From assembly GCA_003242955.1 (NCBI GenBank), contig QJPH01000380.1:1-50157 (forward strand): a stretch of 50,157 nucleotides of DNA. The letters run 5' to 3'. The DNA is from Candidatus Methylumidiphilus alinenensis. Lineage in GTDB: Bacteria; Pseudomonadota; Gammaproteobacteria; Methylococcales; Methylococcaceae. Below the pieces are notes generated by a model. It was not told the origin of the DNA, did no database searches, and worked only from the letters and a program-made list of their open reading frames with translations. Shown in pieces: positions 10,201 through 19,168 of the stretch. Position 1 is the first letter of the stretch. Each line of letters opens with the position of its first letter. The position numbers and the translations under genes are program-made.

Positions 10201-13064
10201 ACCTTTGGTTTAACAACGGACCCAGTGACCGCATGGATGTGTTGCCGGAAAAGAAAGCTTGGGAGCACGGCCAGACCGCACGATTGCAGGTGCGCATGCC
10301 GTTCCGTGAAGCCACCGCACTGGTGACGGTGGAACGGGAAGGTGTGCTGGACTCCTATGTTTTGCCGATTTCAGGCAAAGAGCCTGTGATCGAAGTGCCG
10401 ATCAAACCTAACTACGCACCCAATATTTATGTCTCCGTGCTGGCCGTGCGTGGCAGAGCTAGGGACTATTTCGCTTGGTTCAGGGAGTTGGCAGCCAAAC
10501 TAGGGTTCAAACTGGAGGACAAGGCCATCACTGCCCTAGTGGACTTGAACAAACCGGCCTTCAAGCTGGGCCTTGCACAACTTGACGTAGGATGGGCACC
10601 CAACCGCTTGAACGTCAAAGTGCAACCAGACAAAGACGTTTACAAAGTGCGCGACAAATCCGTCGTCAAAATCAAAGTTGAAAGGGCTGACGGTGGGCCA
10701 TTGCCGCAAGATGCGGAAATTGCCCTAGCCGCAGTGGATGAAGGTTTGTTGGAACTCAAACCCAACACCTCATGGAAATTGCTAGATGCCATGATGGGCA
10801 AACGCGGCATTGAAGTTTTCACTTCCACCGCCCAGATGCAGGTAGTAGGCAAGCGCCACTATGGGCGCAAAGCCATACCCCATGGCGGCGGGGGCGGACG
10901 GCAAACCGCACGGGAGTTGTTTGACACCCTGCTAATTTGGCGTGGGCGCGTTCCTGTCAACGTACAGGGCGAAGCGGAAATCGAAGTGCCGCTTAACGAT
11001 TCATTGACCGCTTTCCGCATGACCGCTGTAGCTAATGCGGGAATCGGCTTTTTCGGAACCGGCGATGCAACGATCCGCACCACTCAGGATGTCATGTTAC
11101 ATTCGGGATTGCCTCCTTTAGTGCGCGAGGACGACGTATTTAAAGCCATATTTACGCTACGCAACGCATCCAATCGCAAATTGGCCCTGACAGCCAAAGC
11201 CAAGTGGTCGGCAGATTCGGCTACGGTTGCCAAACAACCGCCCTCCCAGAACTCCCCCTGCAAGACCGACTCGGTTTTGGGAAATCCCCCCAACCCCCCT
11301 TTGCAAAGGGGGGCAGGGGGGATTTCCTCAGAGTCGGTCTGCGGGGTTTCATGGAAAGAACTTCCACCCATCCCAGTGGAATTGGAACCCGGCGCAGCGA
11401 AGGAACTGGCTTGGGATGTCGAAGTGCCAGCGGATACGTCCAAATTGTCTTGGGAAGTCAGTGCCGAAACCACTGACGGGGCTGCCCATGATCAAGTCAA
11501 GCTAACCCAAGATGTCATCCCGGTTTGGCCTGTAAGGGTATATCAAGCCAAGTTGGCGCAAGTTGACAAACCCTTCGATTTGACTGTGGAGCCTCCAGCG
11601 GGTGCCATACCGGGCCGTGGCGGCTTGCGTATATCCTTACGCGCCAAACTGGGCGAGGGCCTTGTTGGCGTACTCGACTACATGCGCCGATATCCCTATT
11701 CCTGCATGGAACAGCGCACTTCCAAGGCGATTGCCCTGCGTGATAAAACGATGTGGGACGCTAACATGGACGCACTGCCCGCCTTCATCGACGCTGACGG
11801 GTTGCTCAAATACTTTGCCACTGATTGGCTGCATGGTAGCGATGTGCTGACTTCTTATGTGCTATCCATAGCCCACGAAGCCGGCTGGACGATACCGGAA
11901 GAATCCTTGAAGCGTCTGCAAGATGGGCTTAAAGACTTCGTTGCTGGTAAAGTCAAACGCAACTTTTCGCTTGCCGCCGCCGATCTGGCAATCCGCAAGC
12001 TTGCCGCCATTGAGGCACTTTCCCGTTACGGGCTTGCCACGCCTGAAATGTTGGGTTCGATCACTCTAGACCCTAATCTGTGGCCAACTTCGGCGGTGTT
12101 GGACTGGTTCAACATCCTCAAGCGGGTCCCGGCTATCCCGCAGCGGGACAGTCGGTTGGCGCAAGCCGGACAGATCATACGCTCGCGCTTGAACCTGCAA
12201 GGCACGACCATGGGGTTTTCCAACGAAGATAATGACCGACTCTGGTGGTTGATGGTCTCTATCGACCAAAATGCTGTGCGCACCCTTTTGACGCTACTAG
12301 ACCAGCCGCAGTGGAGGGCCGATATCCCTAGGCTAGTGACCGGGGCGATGGGCAGGCAACATCATGGACATTGGGACACCACCCCTGCAAACGCCTGGGG
12401 AACCTTGGCTATGGAGAAATTCAGCGCGGCTTTTGAATCCGTGCCAGTGACAGGTTACACCGAGGCCGAATTGGCGGGTGTCAAAAAAGGCATGCAATGG
12501 GCCGAGTCTACCAAGCAAAATGCGCTTAACTTCCCTTGGGGAGACGGACCTGAAACCCTTGCGGTGAAACACACAGGCGAAGGCAAACCTTGGGCAATCA
12601 TCCAAAGCCGTGCCGCCCTGCCCCTTAAACAAGCACTGTTTACAGGTTTTAGCATCAAGCGCAGCGTCGAACCGGTCGAGCAAAAGCAAACTGGTGTTTG
12701 GAGCAAGGGCGATGTGGCCCGGATCAAATTGGAGATGGATGCTCAAGCCGACATGACTTGGGTCGTGGTGGACGACCCTGTCCCGGCGGGCGCGACCATC
12801 TTAGGCTCGGGCTTGGGCGGGGATTCGCAATTGCTGGCAAAGGGAGAGAAAAAGGAGGGTTGGGTCTGGCCCGCATACGAGGAACGCCGCTTTGATGCCT
12901 TCCGGGCTTACTACGAGTATGTGCCTAAGGGCCAATGGTCGTTTGAATACACCGTGCGCCTGAACAATCCCGGCAAGTTCGCACTGCCATCCACCCGCGT
13001 TGAGGCTTTGTACGCGCCGGAAATGTTCGGGGAACTGCCGAATGGGGTTTGGGAGATACGCTGA
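7218..13064 (+). CDS. Bacterial alpha-2-macroglobulin with thioester motif
   Basis: Large periplasmic or surface protease-trap protein, 1948 residues from a GTG at 7218; I prefer this start because AGGAGG lies 7 bases upstream, while the ATG at 7212 is only 1 base from it. The first 23 residues are a signal peptide (RTILLFLVITCLAVNGFTASA) with no lipobox, unlike E. coli YfhM. MG-type beta domains fill the first 1100 residues, a Gly-rich loop (HGGGGGRQTARELFDT) precedes the A2M domain, and the thioester motif CMEQ is at about residue 1496 within YPYSCMEQRTSKAI, followed by the helical thioester domain. Two oddities: no pbpC partner is adjacent, and a 78-base dispersed repeat lies in frame at 11263-11340 (residues about 1349-1375). 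Family assignment is firm; the protease target is unknown. Confidence 0.92.
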   Translation: MRTILLFLVITCLAVNGFTASAETTQPSVELFTPQGTVKNVRQVTARFAHAMVPFGDIRLESPFEADCPAKGTGRWVDGQQWVFDFEKDLPAGIRCSFKLKPGLKTLSGLPIVGPSQFSFDTGGPSITDSLPGQDSDDIDENPLFILKLDAPASQESVAAHAHCEVDGLQERIDTNLLQGEERSKLLSGPLKDRYDYFFTDTPDDRLLILQCRRNFPPNAKVRLVWGAGIASTTGIATREDQVFNYTVRPSFSAQFQCEKVNAKSNCIPFLPMTLDFSAPVPAEKAKGVQLFDSQGKLYPAETIDPSKTPYVEAIKFKGPFPENTRFRIVLPTDLFDDAGRPLENASRFPLAVETDDYPPLAKFNGEFGIIEAKEGGILPVTLRNLEPTVAGRRSMPGQEGIPGKLQRLGQNDQAIAAWLRKVNHAGNAHFEELPKANQNDETHFRNLTGTESVFGPTEKTESFDLPKADGAKAFEVLGIPLKIPGFYVVELASPRLGAALLGEERPRYVATSALVTNMSVHFKWGRESSLVWVTTLDQAKPVADAEVRVSDFCSGAEFWHGRTGPDGTAKITGTGVLPEVDSSNDCYEGSSSHPLFISSRSGEDMSFVVSGWSKGITPYDFQLTVGNERETKLAHTVFDRSLFRAGETVSMKLFLRKRTSEGFALYSDKVPDTLTISHAGSDENYNIPISVDGKGIGEASWTIPKEAKLGAYSVELDGGNAGSFRVEQFRLPTMKAAIQPAADYLVNAKEAQLDLFVNYLSGGGASHIPVKLRSQVRSRQLAFPDYEDFQFGGNDIKETGLQEDRQNDEEETEESSTAQVLPLTLDKAGAARATIPNLPSADSPKELLTELEYQDANGQLLSVSRTIPLLPSKVVLGIKQEAWIANKDQLRFQVIALDPAGKPVKNQKLKVELFKKFTYSYRKRLIGGFYDYENKSEYKKLDKLCEDSTDKAGIVVCDIKPGVSGEVILRATAQDGDGNTALTTQDAWVAGGENLWFNNGPSDRMDVLPEKKAWEHGQTARLQVRMPFREATALVTVEREGVLDSYVLPISGKEPVIEVPIKPNYAPNIYVSVLAVRGRARDYFAWFRELAAKLGFKLEDKAITALVDLNKPAFKLGLAQLDVGWAPNRLNVKVQPDKDVYKVRDKSVVKIKVERADGGPLPQDAEIALAAVDEGLLELKPNTSWKLLDAMMGKRGIEVFTSTAQMQVVGKRHYGRKAIPHGGGGGRQTARELFDTLLIWRGRVPVNVQGEAEIEVPLNDSLTAFRMTAVANAGIGFFGTGDATIRTTQDVMLHSGLPPLVREDDVFKAIFTLRNASNRKLALTAKAKWSADSATVAKQPPSQNSPCKTDSVLGNPPNPPLQRGAGGISSESVCGVSWKELPPIPVELEPGAAKELAWDVEVPADTSKLSWEVSAETTDGAAHDQVKLTQDVIPVWPVRVYQAKLAQVDKPFDLTVEPPAGAIPGRGGLRISLRAKLGEGLVGVLDYMRRYPYSCMEQRTSKAIALRDKTMWDANMDALPAFIDADGLLKYFATDWLHGSDVLTSYVLSIAHEAGWTIPEESLKRLQDGLKDFVAGKVKRNFSLAAADLAIRKLAAIEALSRYGLATPEMLGSITLDPNLWPTSAVLDWFNILKRVPAIPQRDSRLAQAGQIIRSRLNLQGTTMGFSNEDNDRLWWLMVSIDQNAVRTLLTLLDQPQWRADIPRLVTGAMGRQHHGHWDTTPANAWGTLAMEKFSAAFESVPVTGYTEAELAGVKKGMQWAESTKQNALNFPWGDGPETLAVKHTGEGKPWAIIQSRAALPLKQALFTGFSIKRSVEPVEQKQTGVWSKGDVARIKLEMDAQADMTWVVVDDPVPAGATILGSGLGGDSQLLAKGEKKEGWVWPAYEERRFDAFRAYYEYVPKGQWSFEYTVRLNNPGKFALPSTRVEALYAPEMFGELPNGVWEIR
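11263..11340. repeat. In-frame nested palindromic repeat inside the alpha-2-macroglobulin gene
   Basis: Outer arms AGACCGACTCGG / GAGTCGGTCT (the family of 3008-3040 and 18985-19049) enclose an inner palindrome GGAAATCCCCCCAACCCCCC... / ...GGGGGGATTTCC. The length is 78 bases, a multiple of three, with no stop in the gene's frame. It encodes a Pro/Gly/Ser-rich peptide (KTDSVLGNPPNPPLQRGAGG and following residues). Confidence 0.85.
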
Positions 13065-13110
13065 TGATTCAATCGTGTTATCTGTTATAAATTTATTGGA
13101 GTAACGAAAC

Positions 13111-13683
13111 ATGCCTGCCGTCGCCGCATTTTCACCCCAACGCCACCGCCTTACCGTGGACCAATACTATCGCATGGCCGAAGCGGGGATATTTAAAGAA
13201 GATGACCGGGTTGAACTGATTGAAGGGGAGATTATTGATATGCCGCCAATAGGTATCGACCATGCTTATTTTGTCAACCGCTTGACATCCCTTTTCATTC
13301 AAAGTGTAGGTCTTCAGGCTAATGTATCTTCTCAGAACCCTATCCGGCTGAACTCAAGATCAGAACCGCAACCGGATATCGCCCTGCTTCGCTATCGGGA
13401 AGATTTTTATCGCCATACCCGGCCAGGCCCTAAAGACATACTCTTACTGGTCGAAGTGTCCGACACCACCCTGCGTTATGATACGGAGGTGAAACTCCCC
13501 TTGTACGCCCGGCATGAAATCCCAGAAGTTTGGATCGTGGATTTGGAGCATCAGCGGCTTGAAGTTTTCCGCCGACCTGAGGGGGGCGTTTACGTGGAAA
13601 TGTTTAGCCCGAACCGGGACGAAACCATCGCACCGATTGGTTTGGTGGAGGCCAATGTAAATTTGAGAAATTTGTTCATATAA
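13111..13683 (+). CDS. Uma2 family (DUF820) PD-(D/E)XK nuclease-like protein, copy 1
   Basis: 190 residues with the Uma2 pattern: YYRMAEAGIFKEDDRVELIEGEIIDM at the start, then SEPQPDIALLR, then the core DILLLVEVSDTTLRYDTEVK and YARHEIPEVWIVDLE. These supply the acidic residues of the restriction-nuclease-like fold. Proteins of this family are very abundant in cyanobacteria and some gammaproteobacteria, and their role is not settled. It starts 46 bases after the alpha-2-macroglobulin stop. A close relative is at 15203-15772. Confidence 0.85.
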   Translation: MPAVAAFSPQRHRLTVDQYYRMAEAGIFKEDDRVELIEGEIIDMPPIGIDHAYFVNRLTSLFIQSVGLQANVSSQNPIRLNSRSEPQPDIALLRYREDFYRHTRPGPKDILLLVEVSDTTLRYDTEVKLPLYARHEIPEVWIVDLEHQRLEVFRRPEGGVYVEMFSPNRDETIAPIGLVEANVNLRNLFI

Positions 13684-13709
13684 CTAATTCCTTAGCCAAG
13701 CACCCGCAG

Positions 13710-13778
13710 CAATTCTCATTTTGGCAACGATAAATAAGGGCGGGTTTGGAACCCGCCCCTACGCAAGGTAGTTAATTC
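13710..13778 (+). repeat. GTAGGGGCGGGTT hairpin repeat, copy 2 (right of alpha-2-macroglobulin)
   Basis: AATTCTCATTTTGGCA, a spacer, AAGGGCGGGTTTGGAACCCG..., CCCCTACG and an AATTCC tail. It matches the element at 7035-7103 in opposite orientation, so the two form a widely spaced inverted pair around the alpha-2-macroglobulin and first Uma2 genes. Confidence 0.75.
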
Positions 13779-13820
13779 CAAATTACCAATGCATTCTAAA
13801 CAGGATACGGTACATCGATT

Positions 13821-13848
13821 CGTAGGGGCGGGTTCCAAACCCGCCCGG
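13821..13848. repeat. Short copy of the GTAGGGGCGGGTT hairpin
   Basis: CGTAGGGGCGGGTTCCAAAC followed by CCGCCC: only the hairpin core of the repeat at 7035 and 13710, in the orientation of the 7035 copy. Confidence 0.6.
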
Positions 13849-13849
13849 T

Positions 13850-14461
13850 TCTGTTCAACATGAAAATTGCTGAAGCACCCGTTAAACCCTCACAATTACC
13901 AAAAGAATCGTCGTCGCTTGGCAACGACCTTAATTTTTCAAAGCACCTATTGCTTAAGACTACCCCAAAAAGATTAGCCCCTAACTTCCTTTTAAAAAAA
14001 AAGGGTTAAGGTGGGGGCTTCCCGTCCACAGTGATAGCTCCGGCATTCAACCCCCTAACCCCTTTTTTGCAAAAAAGATAAATATTTTGGCAATCTCGCA
14101 AGTTGTCGCCAAGGGAAGACAGCTTTTGACGGTGCAGGTGGGCTAAACCATGACCTATAGCCGTATAGAACCCTGTTAAATGAATGTCGCATTGCAAAAT
14201 GCAACGAAAATCATCCAATACCCCCCGTAATCCGCACTTTTCCAGGCTTCTCACAAGTAAAAAAGTACATGGCATGTAAGCTGCGTTTAGATGTCTGGCA
14301 GGCATTCCATGATTTGATGTGGGAAGCCATAGCCTAAACTGGCATCTTTGCGTTCAGCAGCCACTAAGCGAAAGGTAAGGCCAGAATACACCCCCCACCC
14401 CGACTCTGTTAATTACGACAAAGATCGGGAACTTTTTCAAATTTTTAATCTGGATTAAAGC
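13850..14461. other. Non-coding stretch, no recognised gene
   Basis: No convincing gene. A CCCCTAACCCC/AAAAAAGG-rich low-complexity repeat is at about 13980-14075. A 99-codon open frame on the minus strand (14006-14305) has no recognisable domain and no ribosome binding site. The region before 14461 carries the untranslated leader of the following gene. Confidence 0.4.
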
Positions 14462-15087
14462 ATGAAATCATCTTCAGTTTTTTTTGCCATTGCCCTCGCT
14501 AGTTCAGCAAGCTTGACCCATGCTTTGAATTAGTCACCAATGGCAGTTTTGAAAACCCTGCGCTTGGTGGCGGGTGGGAAGCCGTTTCCAATCTCCAAGG
14601 CTGGGTGAACACCACTGAAAGCACCATTGAGATTCAAACCAGTGGCCTTGGGTACATCACGGCTGCGAATGGCAATCAATATATGGAGTTGAATGGCAAT
14701 TTACCTTCATATGTCCACACCACCGCATTGGCAACGGTTGCAGGTGACAGCTACACCTTTTCGTTTGCCTACGCAGGCAGAAGTGATGGTGGAACTAACA
14801 CCATAGACGTGTTGTGGGATGGTAGTGTCATCCAAGCGGCTCTTCATGCACCCAGCACCAGTGCGTGGACTTACTACAACTTCACGGTCACCGCACAGGG
14901 TAATGATACCGCAGGCTTCAGCTCCATACCCTATGGCGATGGTAGTTATGGCAACTTCATCGACAATGTGTCTGTTGTCGGACCAACAGCCACCCCCCTT
15001 CCCGCCGCTCTGCTTTTCGTAGCACCGGCTTTAGCGGGAGTGTTTGGGTTTTCGCGGCGCAAAGCTGCCAATGGTGTGCAAGCCTGA
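14462..15087 (+). pseudogene. VPLPA/PEP-CTERM-type exported protein, frameshifted after the signal peptide
   Basis: ATG at 14462 opens a signal peptide (MKSSSVFFAIALASSASLTHA) that stops at a TAG at 14531-14533. The mature protein continues in another frame from TTT at 14524: FELVTNGSFENPALGGGW, a DUF642-like beta-sandwich, and a C-terminal sorting signal, TPLPAALLFVAPALAGVFGF followed by SRRK. One missing T in the run at 14524-14526 (GCTTTGAA for GCTTTTGAA) explains the break. The C-terminus is the pattern handled by exosortases, which attach or release such proteins at the outer surface. It is either a recent pseudogene, a sequencing error in a homopolymer, or a phase-variable gene. No exosortase is in the window. 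Confidence 0.8.
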
Positions 15088-15110
15088 AACACTGGCTTAG
15101 CCTATAGCTA

Positions 15111-15136
15111 AACCGCCCTTCGGGGCGGTTTTTTTG
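15111..15136 (+). terminator. Rho-independent terminator after the CTERM gene
   Basis: AACCGCCC-TTCG-GGGCGGTT hairpin followed by a run of T residues (15129-15136). It is 24 bases after the stop codon of the frameshifted gene. Confidence 0.9.
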
Positions 15137-15202
15137 TTTCTACGGCATACGGCATCAGGAGTGTTACAATACCAGATTATAGATCGAAAGGAGCAACCCA
15201 TC

Positions 15203-15772
15203 ATGTCTGCCGTCCTTGCTTTTTTACCCCAACGCCATCGCATCACAACGGACGAATACTATCGCATGGGTGAAGCAGGTATATTCAAAGCGGATGACCG
15301 GGTGGAGTTAATTGAAGGGGAAATTTTTGACATGTCGCCGATTGGTATAGACCATGCCTATGTGGTCAAACGCTTGAATTCGATTTTCATGCAATCTGTG
15401 GGCATGAAAGCCATTGTTTCAGTTCAAGACCCCATTCACCTTAACGCGCGTTCGGAACCACAACCGGATATCGCACTGCTTCGCTATCGTGATGATTTCT
15501 ACCGTCATGCACACCCCAGACCGGAAGACATTATTCTATTGGTCGAAGTGTCCGACACCACCCTGCGTTATGATACGGAGGTTAAACTCCCCTTGTACGC
15601 CCGGCATGATATCCCTGAAGTTTGGATATTGGATTTGGAGCATCAGCGGCTTGAAGTTTTCCGCCGACCTGATGAGGGCGTTTACTTGGAAATGTTTTGC
15701 CCGAACCGAGACGAAACCATCGCACCGGCCGGTTTGACGGAGTGCAGGGTGGATTTAAGTAATTTATTCTGA
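15203..15772 (+). CDS. Uma2 family (DUF820) PD-(D/E)XK nuclease-like protein, copy 2
   Basis: 189 residues from the ATG at 15203, which has AAGGAG about 10 bases upstream; the longer open frame from 15134 has no support. It is closely related to the product at 13111-13683 over its whole length. The DNA encoding VEVSDTTLRYDTEVKLPLYA is nearly identical in both genes (13448-13520 and 15540-15612), while flanking parts differ more, which suggests duplication with later gene conversion. The same acidic core residues are present. Confidence 0.85.
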   Translation: MSAVLAFLPQRHRITTDEYYRMGEAGIFKADDRVELIEGEIFDMSPIGIDHAYVVKRLNSIFMQSVGMKAIVSVQDPIHLNARSEPQPDIALLRYRDDFYRHAHPRPEDIILLVEVSDTTLRYDTEVKLPLYARHDIPEVWILDLEHQRLEVFRRPDEGVYLEMFCPNRDETIAPAGLTECRVDLSNLF

Positions 15773-15923
15773 ATGCGTTTTCGATAAATCTGAGCATTGA
15801 GATAGCGGGAATCAAATCATGATAGATAATGAAACAAGACTTATTAAACCCACAAATATAAGGGCTTTTGTGAAAAAAATTCCCGCAATGACTCCTAGTT
15901 ATTCTAGAGGGTTTTCACCAAGC

Positions 15924-16048
15924 TACTGTGTGAGAGATACAAGCTGTGTAATAGATCAAAACATAGTAAGTTGGGTAAAATTGTGTCTAGTAAACTGTGT
16001 GAGAGACACACGTAATATAAAATATTGGGTAAATAAGTGCCTAATAAA
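15924..16048 (+). repeat. Degenerate tandem duplication, two units of about 56-69 bases
   Basis: Unit 1 (15924-15992) and unit 2 (15993-16048) share ACTGTGTGAGAGA at the start, a GTTGGGTAAA-like middle and a CTAGTAAA/CTAATAAA end. The surrounding open frame 15819-16067 is not convincing as a gene. Confidence 0.45.
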
Positions 16049-16068
16049 AGCTCCAATTCTAAGATGAG

Positions 16069-16170
16069 ATGTTTAGCGACTCCCAAGACTTACTAAGCCG
16101 ACTTGCAGACGATGCCTTGGCTGAGCACTGGCAGAAGAAAACCAAACCATTGGACATAGATGCTTTGTGA
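16069..16170 (+). pseudogene. C-terminal remnant of a type II antitoxin-like protein
   Basis: Only 33 codons: MFSDSQDLLSRLADDALAEH and WQKKTKPLDIDAL. The phrase 'LLxxLADxALxxHxxxKTxPLDxDxL' resembles the tail of small antitoxins of the AbrB/Phd type, from memory. No N-terminal DNA-binding part is present upstream, where the tandem repeats lie, and no toxin follows. Likely a deletion remnant. Confidence 0.35.
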
Positions 16171-16234
16171 TTTCACATACCACTTCCTCCTTCCGTCAGC
16201 AAGTAGGACTAATTTCAGCTTGACGATTAGGCAC

Positions 16235-18456
<2,222 letters not shown>

Positions 18457-18459
18457 ACA

Positions 18460-18574
18460 CGTCGTTCCGGCAGGGAATGCCGGAACCCAGTAGCCATGGA
18501 GGGCAATCACCATTCACCTCCCTGTGTTCTGGATACCGGCGAACCCTCGCTTCGCTCTCCCTGCCGGTATGACG
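18460..18574. repeat. CGTCATTCCGGCAGGGA-type palindromic element
   Basis: Ends CGTCGTTCCGGCAGGGAATG and (CC)CTGCCGGTATGACG. The same family is found at 42352-42451, 47581-47711 (variant) and, as a partial copy, inside the CheR gene at 24491-24583. A CCCTCACCCTGCCC...CCCAAGGGGAAGGG tail follows at about 18593-18627. Confidence 0.8.
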
Positions 18575-18737
18575 GCTGTGTCAGCAATGGCCCCCTCACC
18601 CTGCCCTATCCCAAGGGGAAGGGTTCCTTATTGTTGCTCGTTCCCAAGCTCCTGCTCTCGCCGTTATACACAAGTCCGTCCGAGTCGAAATATTCCGTGC
18701 GTGGGATACGAGTAATACCATCGTTACAGGAAAAAGA

Positions 18738-18810
18738 AGTCTCACGCAAAGCTCGCAAAGGCGCAAAGAAGAGCGATTTTCTTTGCGCCTTTGCGTCTTT
18801 GCGTGAAACT
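18738..18810. repeat. Inverted repeat of CACGCAAAG/CTTTGCGTG units
   Basis: Left arm 18739-18770 and right arm 18778-18810, complementary over about 28 of 32 bases (CGCAAAGGCGCAAAGAA / TTCTTTGCGCCTTTGCG). Strong hairpin potential. It lies in the gene-free stretch 18457-19168, which otherwise holds only other repeats. Confidence 0.75.
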
Positions 18811-18952
18811 TGCTCTTTGGAATTGTCGAATATTTATGTGTACTGACAAGTATCACCACACTTGTGTATACGATGAGATATCCTGTTTGGTAATAGGGTT
18901 TTTGAAGCTCCAGCTTCCCGCAGAGCGGCCAAGCAGGAGCTTGCAAGATCAG

Positions 18953-18977
18953 GGTTCCCAAGCCGGAGCTTGGGAAC
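18953..18977. repeat. GGTTCCCAAGC hairpin
   Basis: GTTCCCAAGC-CGGA-GCTTGGGAAC. It directly precedes the GACCGACTCGG element at 18985. Confidence 0.6.
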
Positions 18978-18984
18978 CAGCCAA

Positions 18985-19049
18985 AAAACCGAGTCGGTCT
19001 TGGAGGCCTCGCCCGAACAGACCACACACCGTCGAGACCGACTCGGTTT
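18985..19049. repeat. Long-spaced copy of the GACCGACTCGG palindrome
   Basis: AAACCGAGTCGGTCT at 18986-19000 and AGACCGACTCGGTTT at 19035-19049, with a 34-base spacer. It lies downstream of the wspR-like stop codon and may help end that operon's transcript. Confidence 0.7.
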
Positions 19050-19168
19050 AGACGCTCCCCCGTTCTTTCGATAGTTACGCCGGTCAGGCCAAACTGAGAA
19101 TATTTGCATATGCGGGCTGAACGATAACCAAAGCCGGAATGTGATGGGTGATACGGCGATGTCCTGGT

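Noticed and set aside
14006-14305. 99-codon open frame on the minus strand
   Set aside because: No recognisable domain, no ribosome binding site, and it begins and ends in low-complexity repeat sequence.
13684-14461. Possible diversity-generating retroelement or tRNA in the gap
   Set aside because: No reverse transcriptase, template repeat or cloverleaf could be found.
15924-16048. Possible CRISPR-like array
   Set aside because: Only two imperfect, directly adjacent units with no spacers of constant length and no cas genes.
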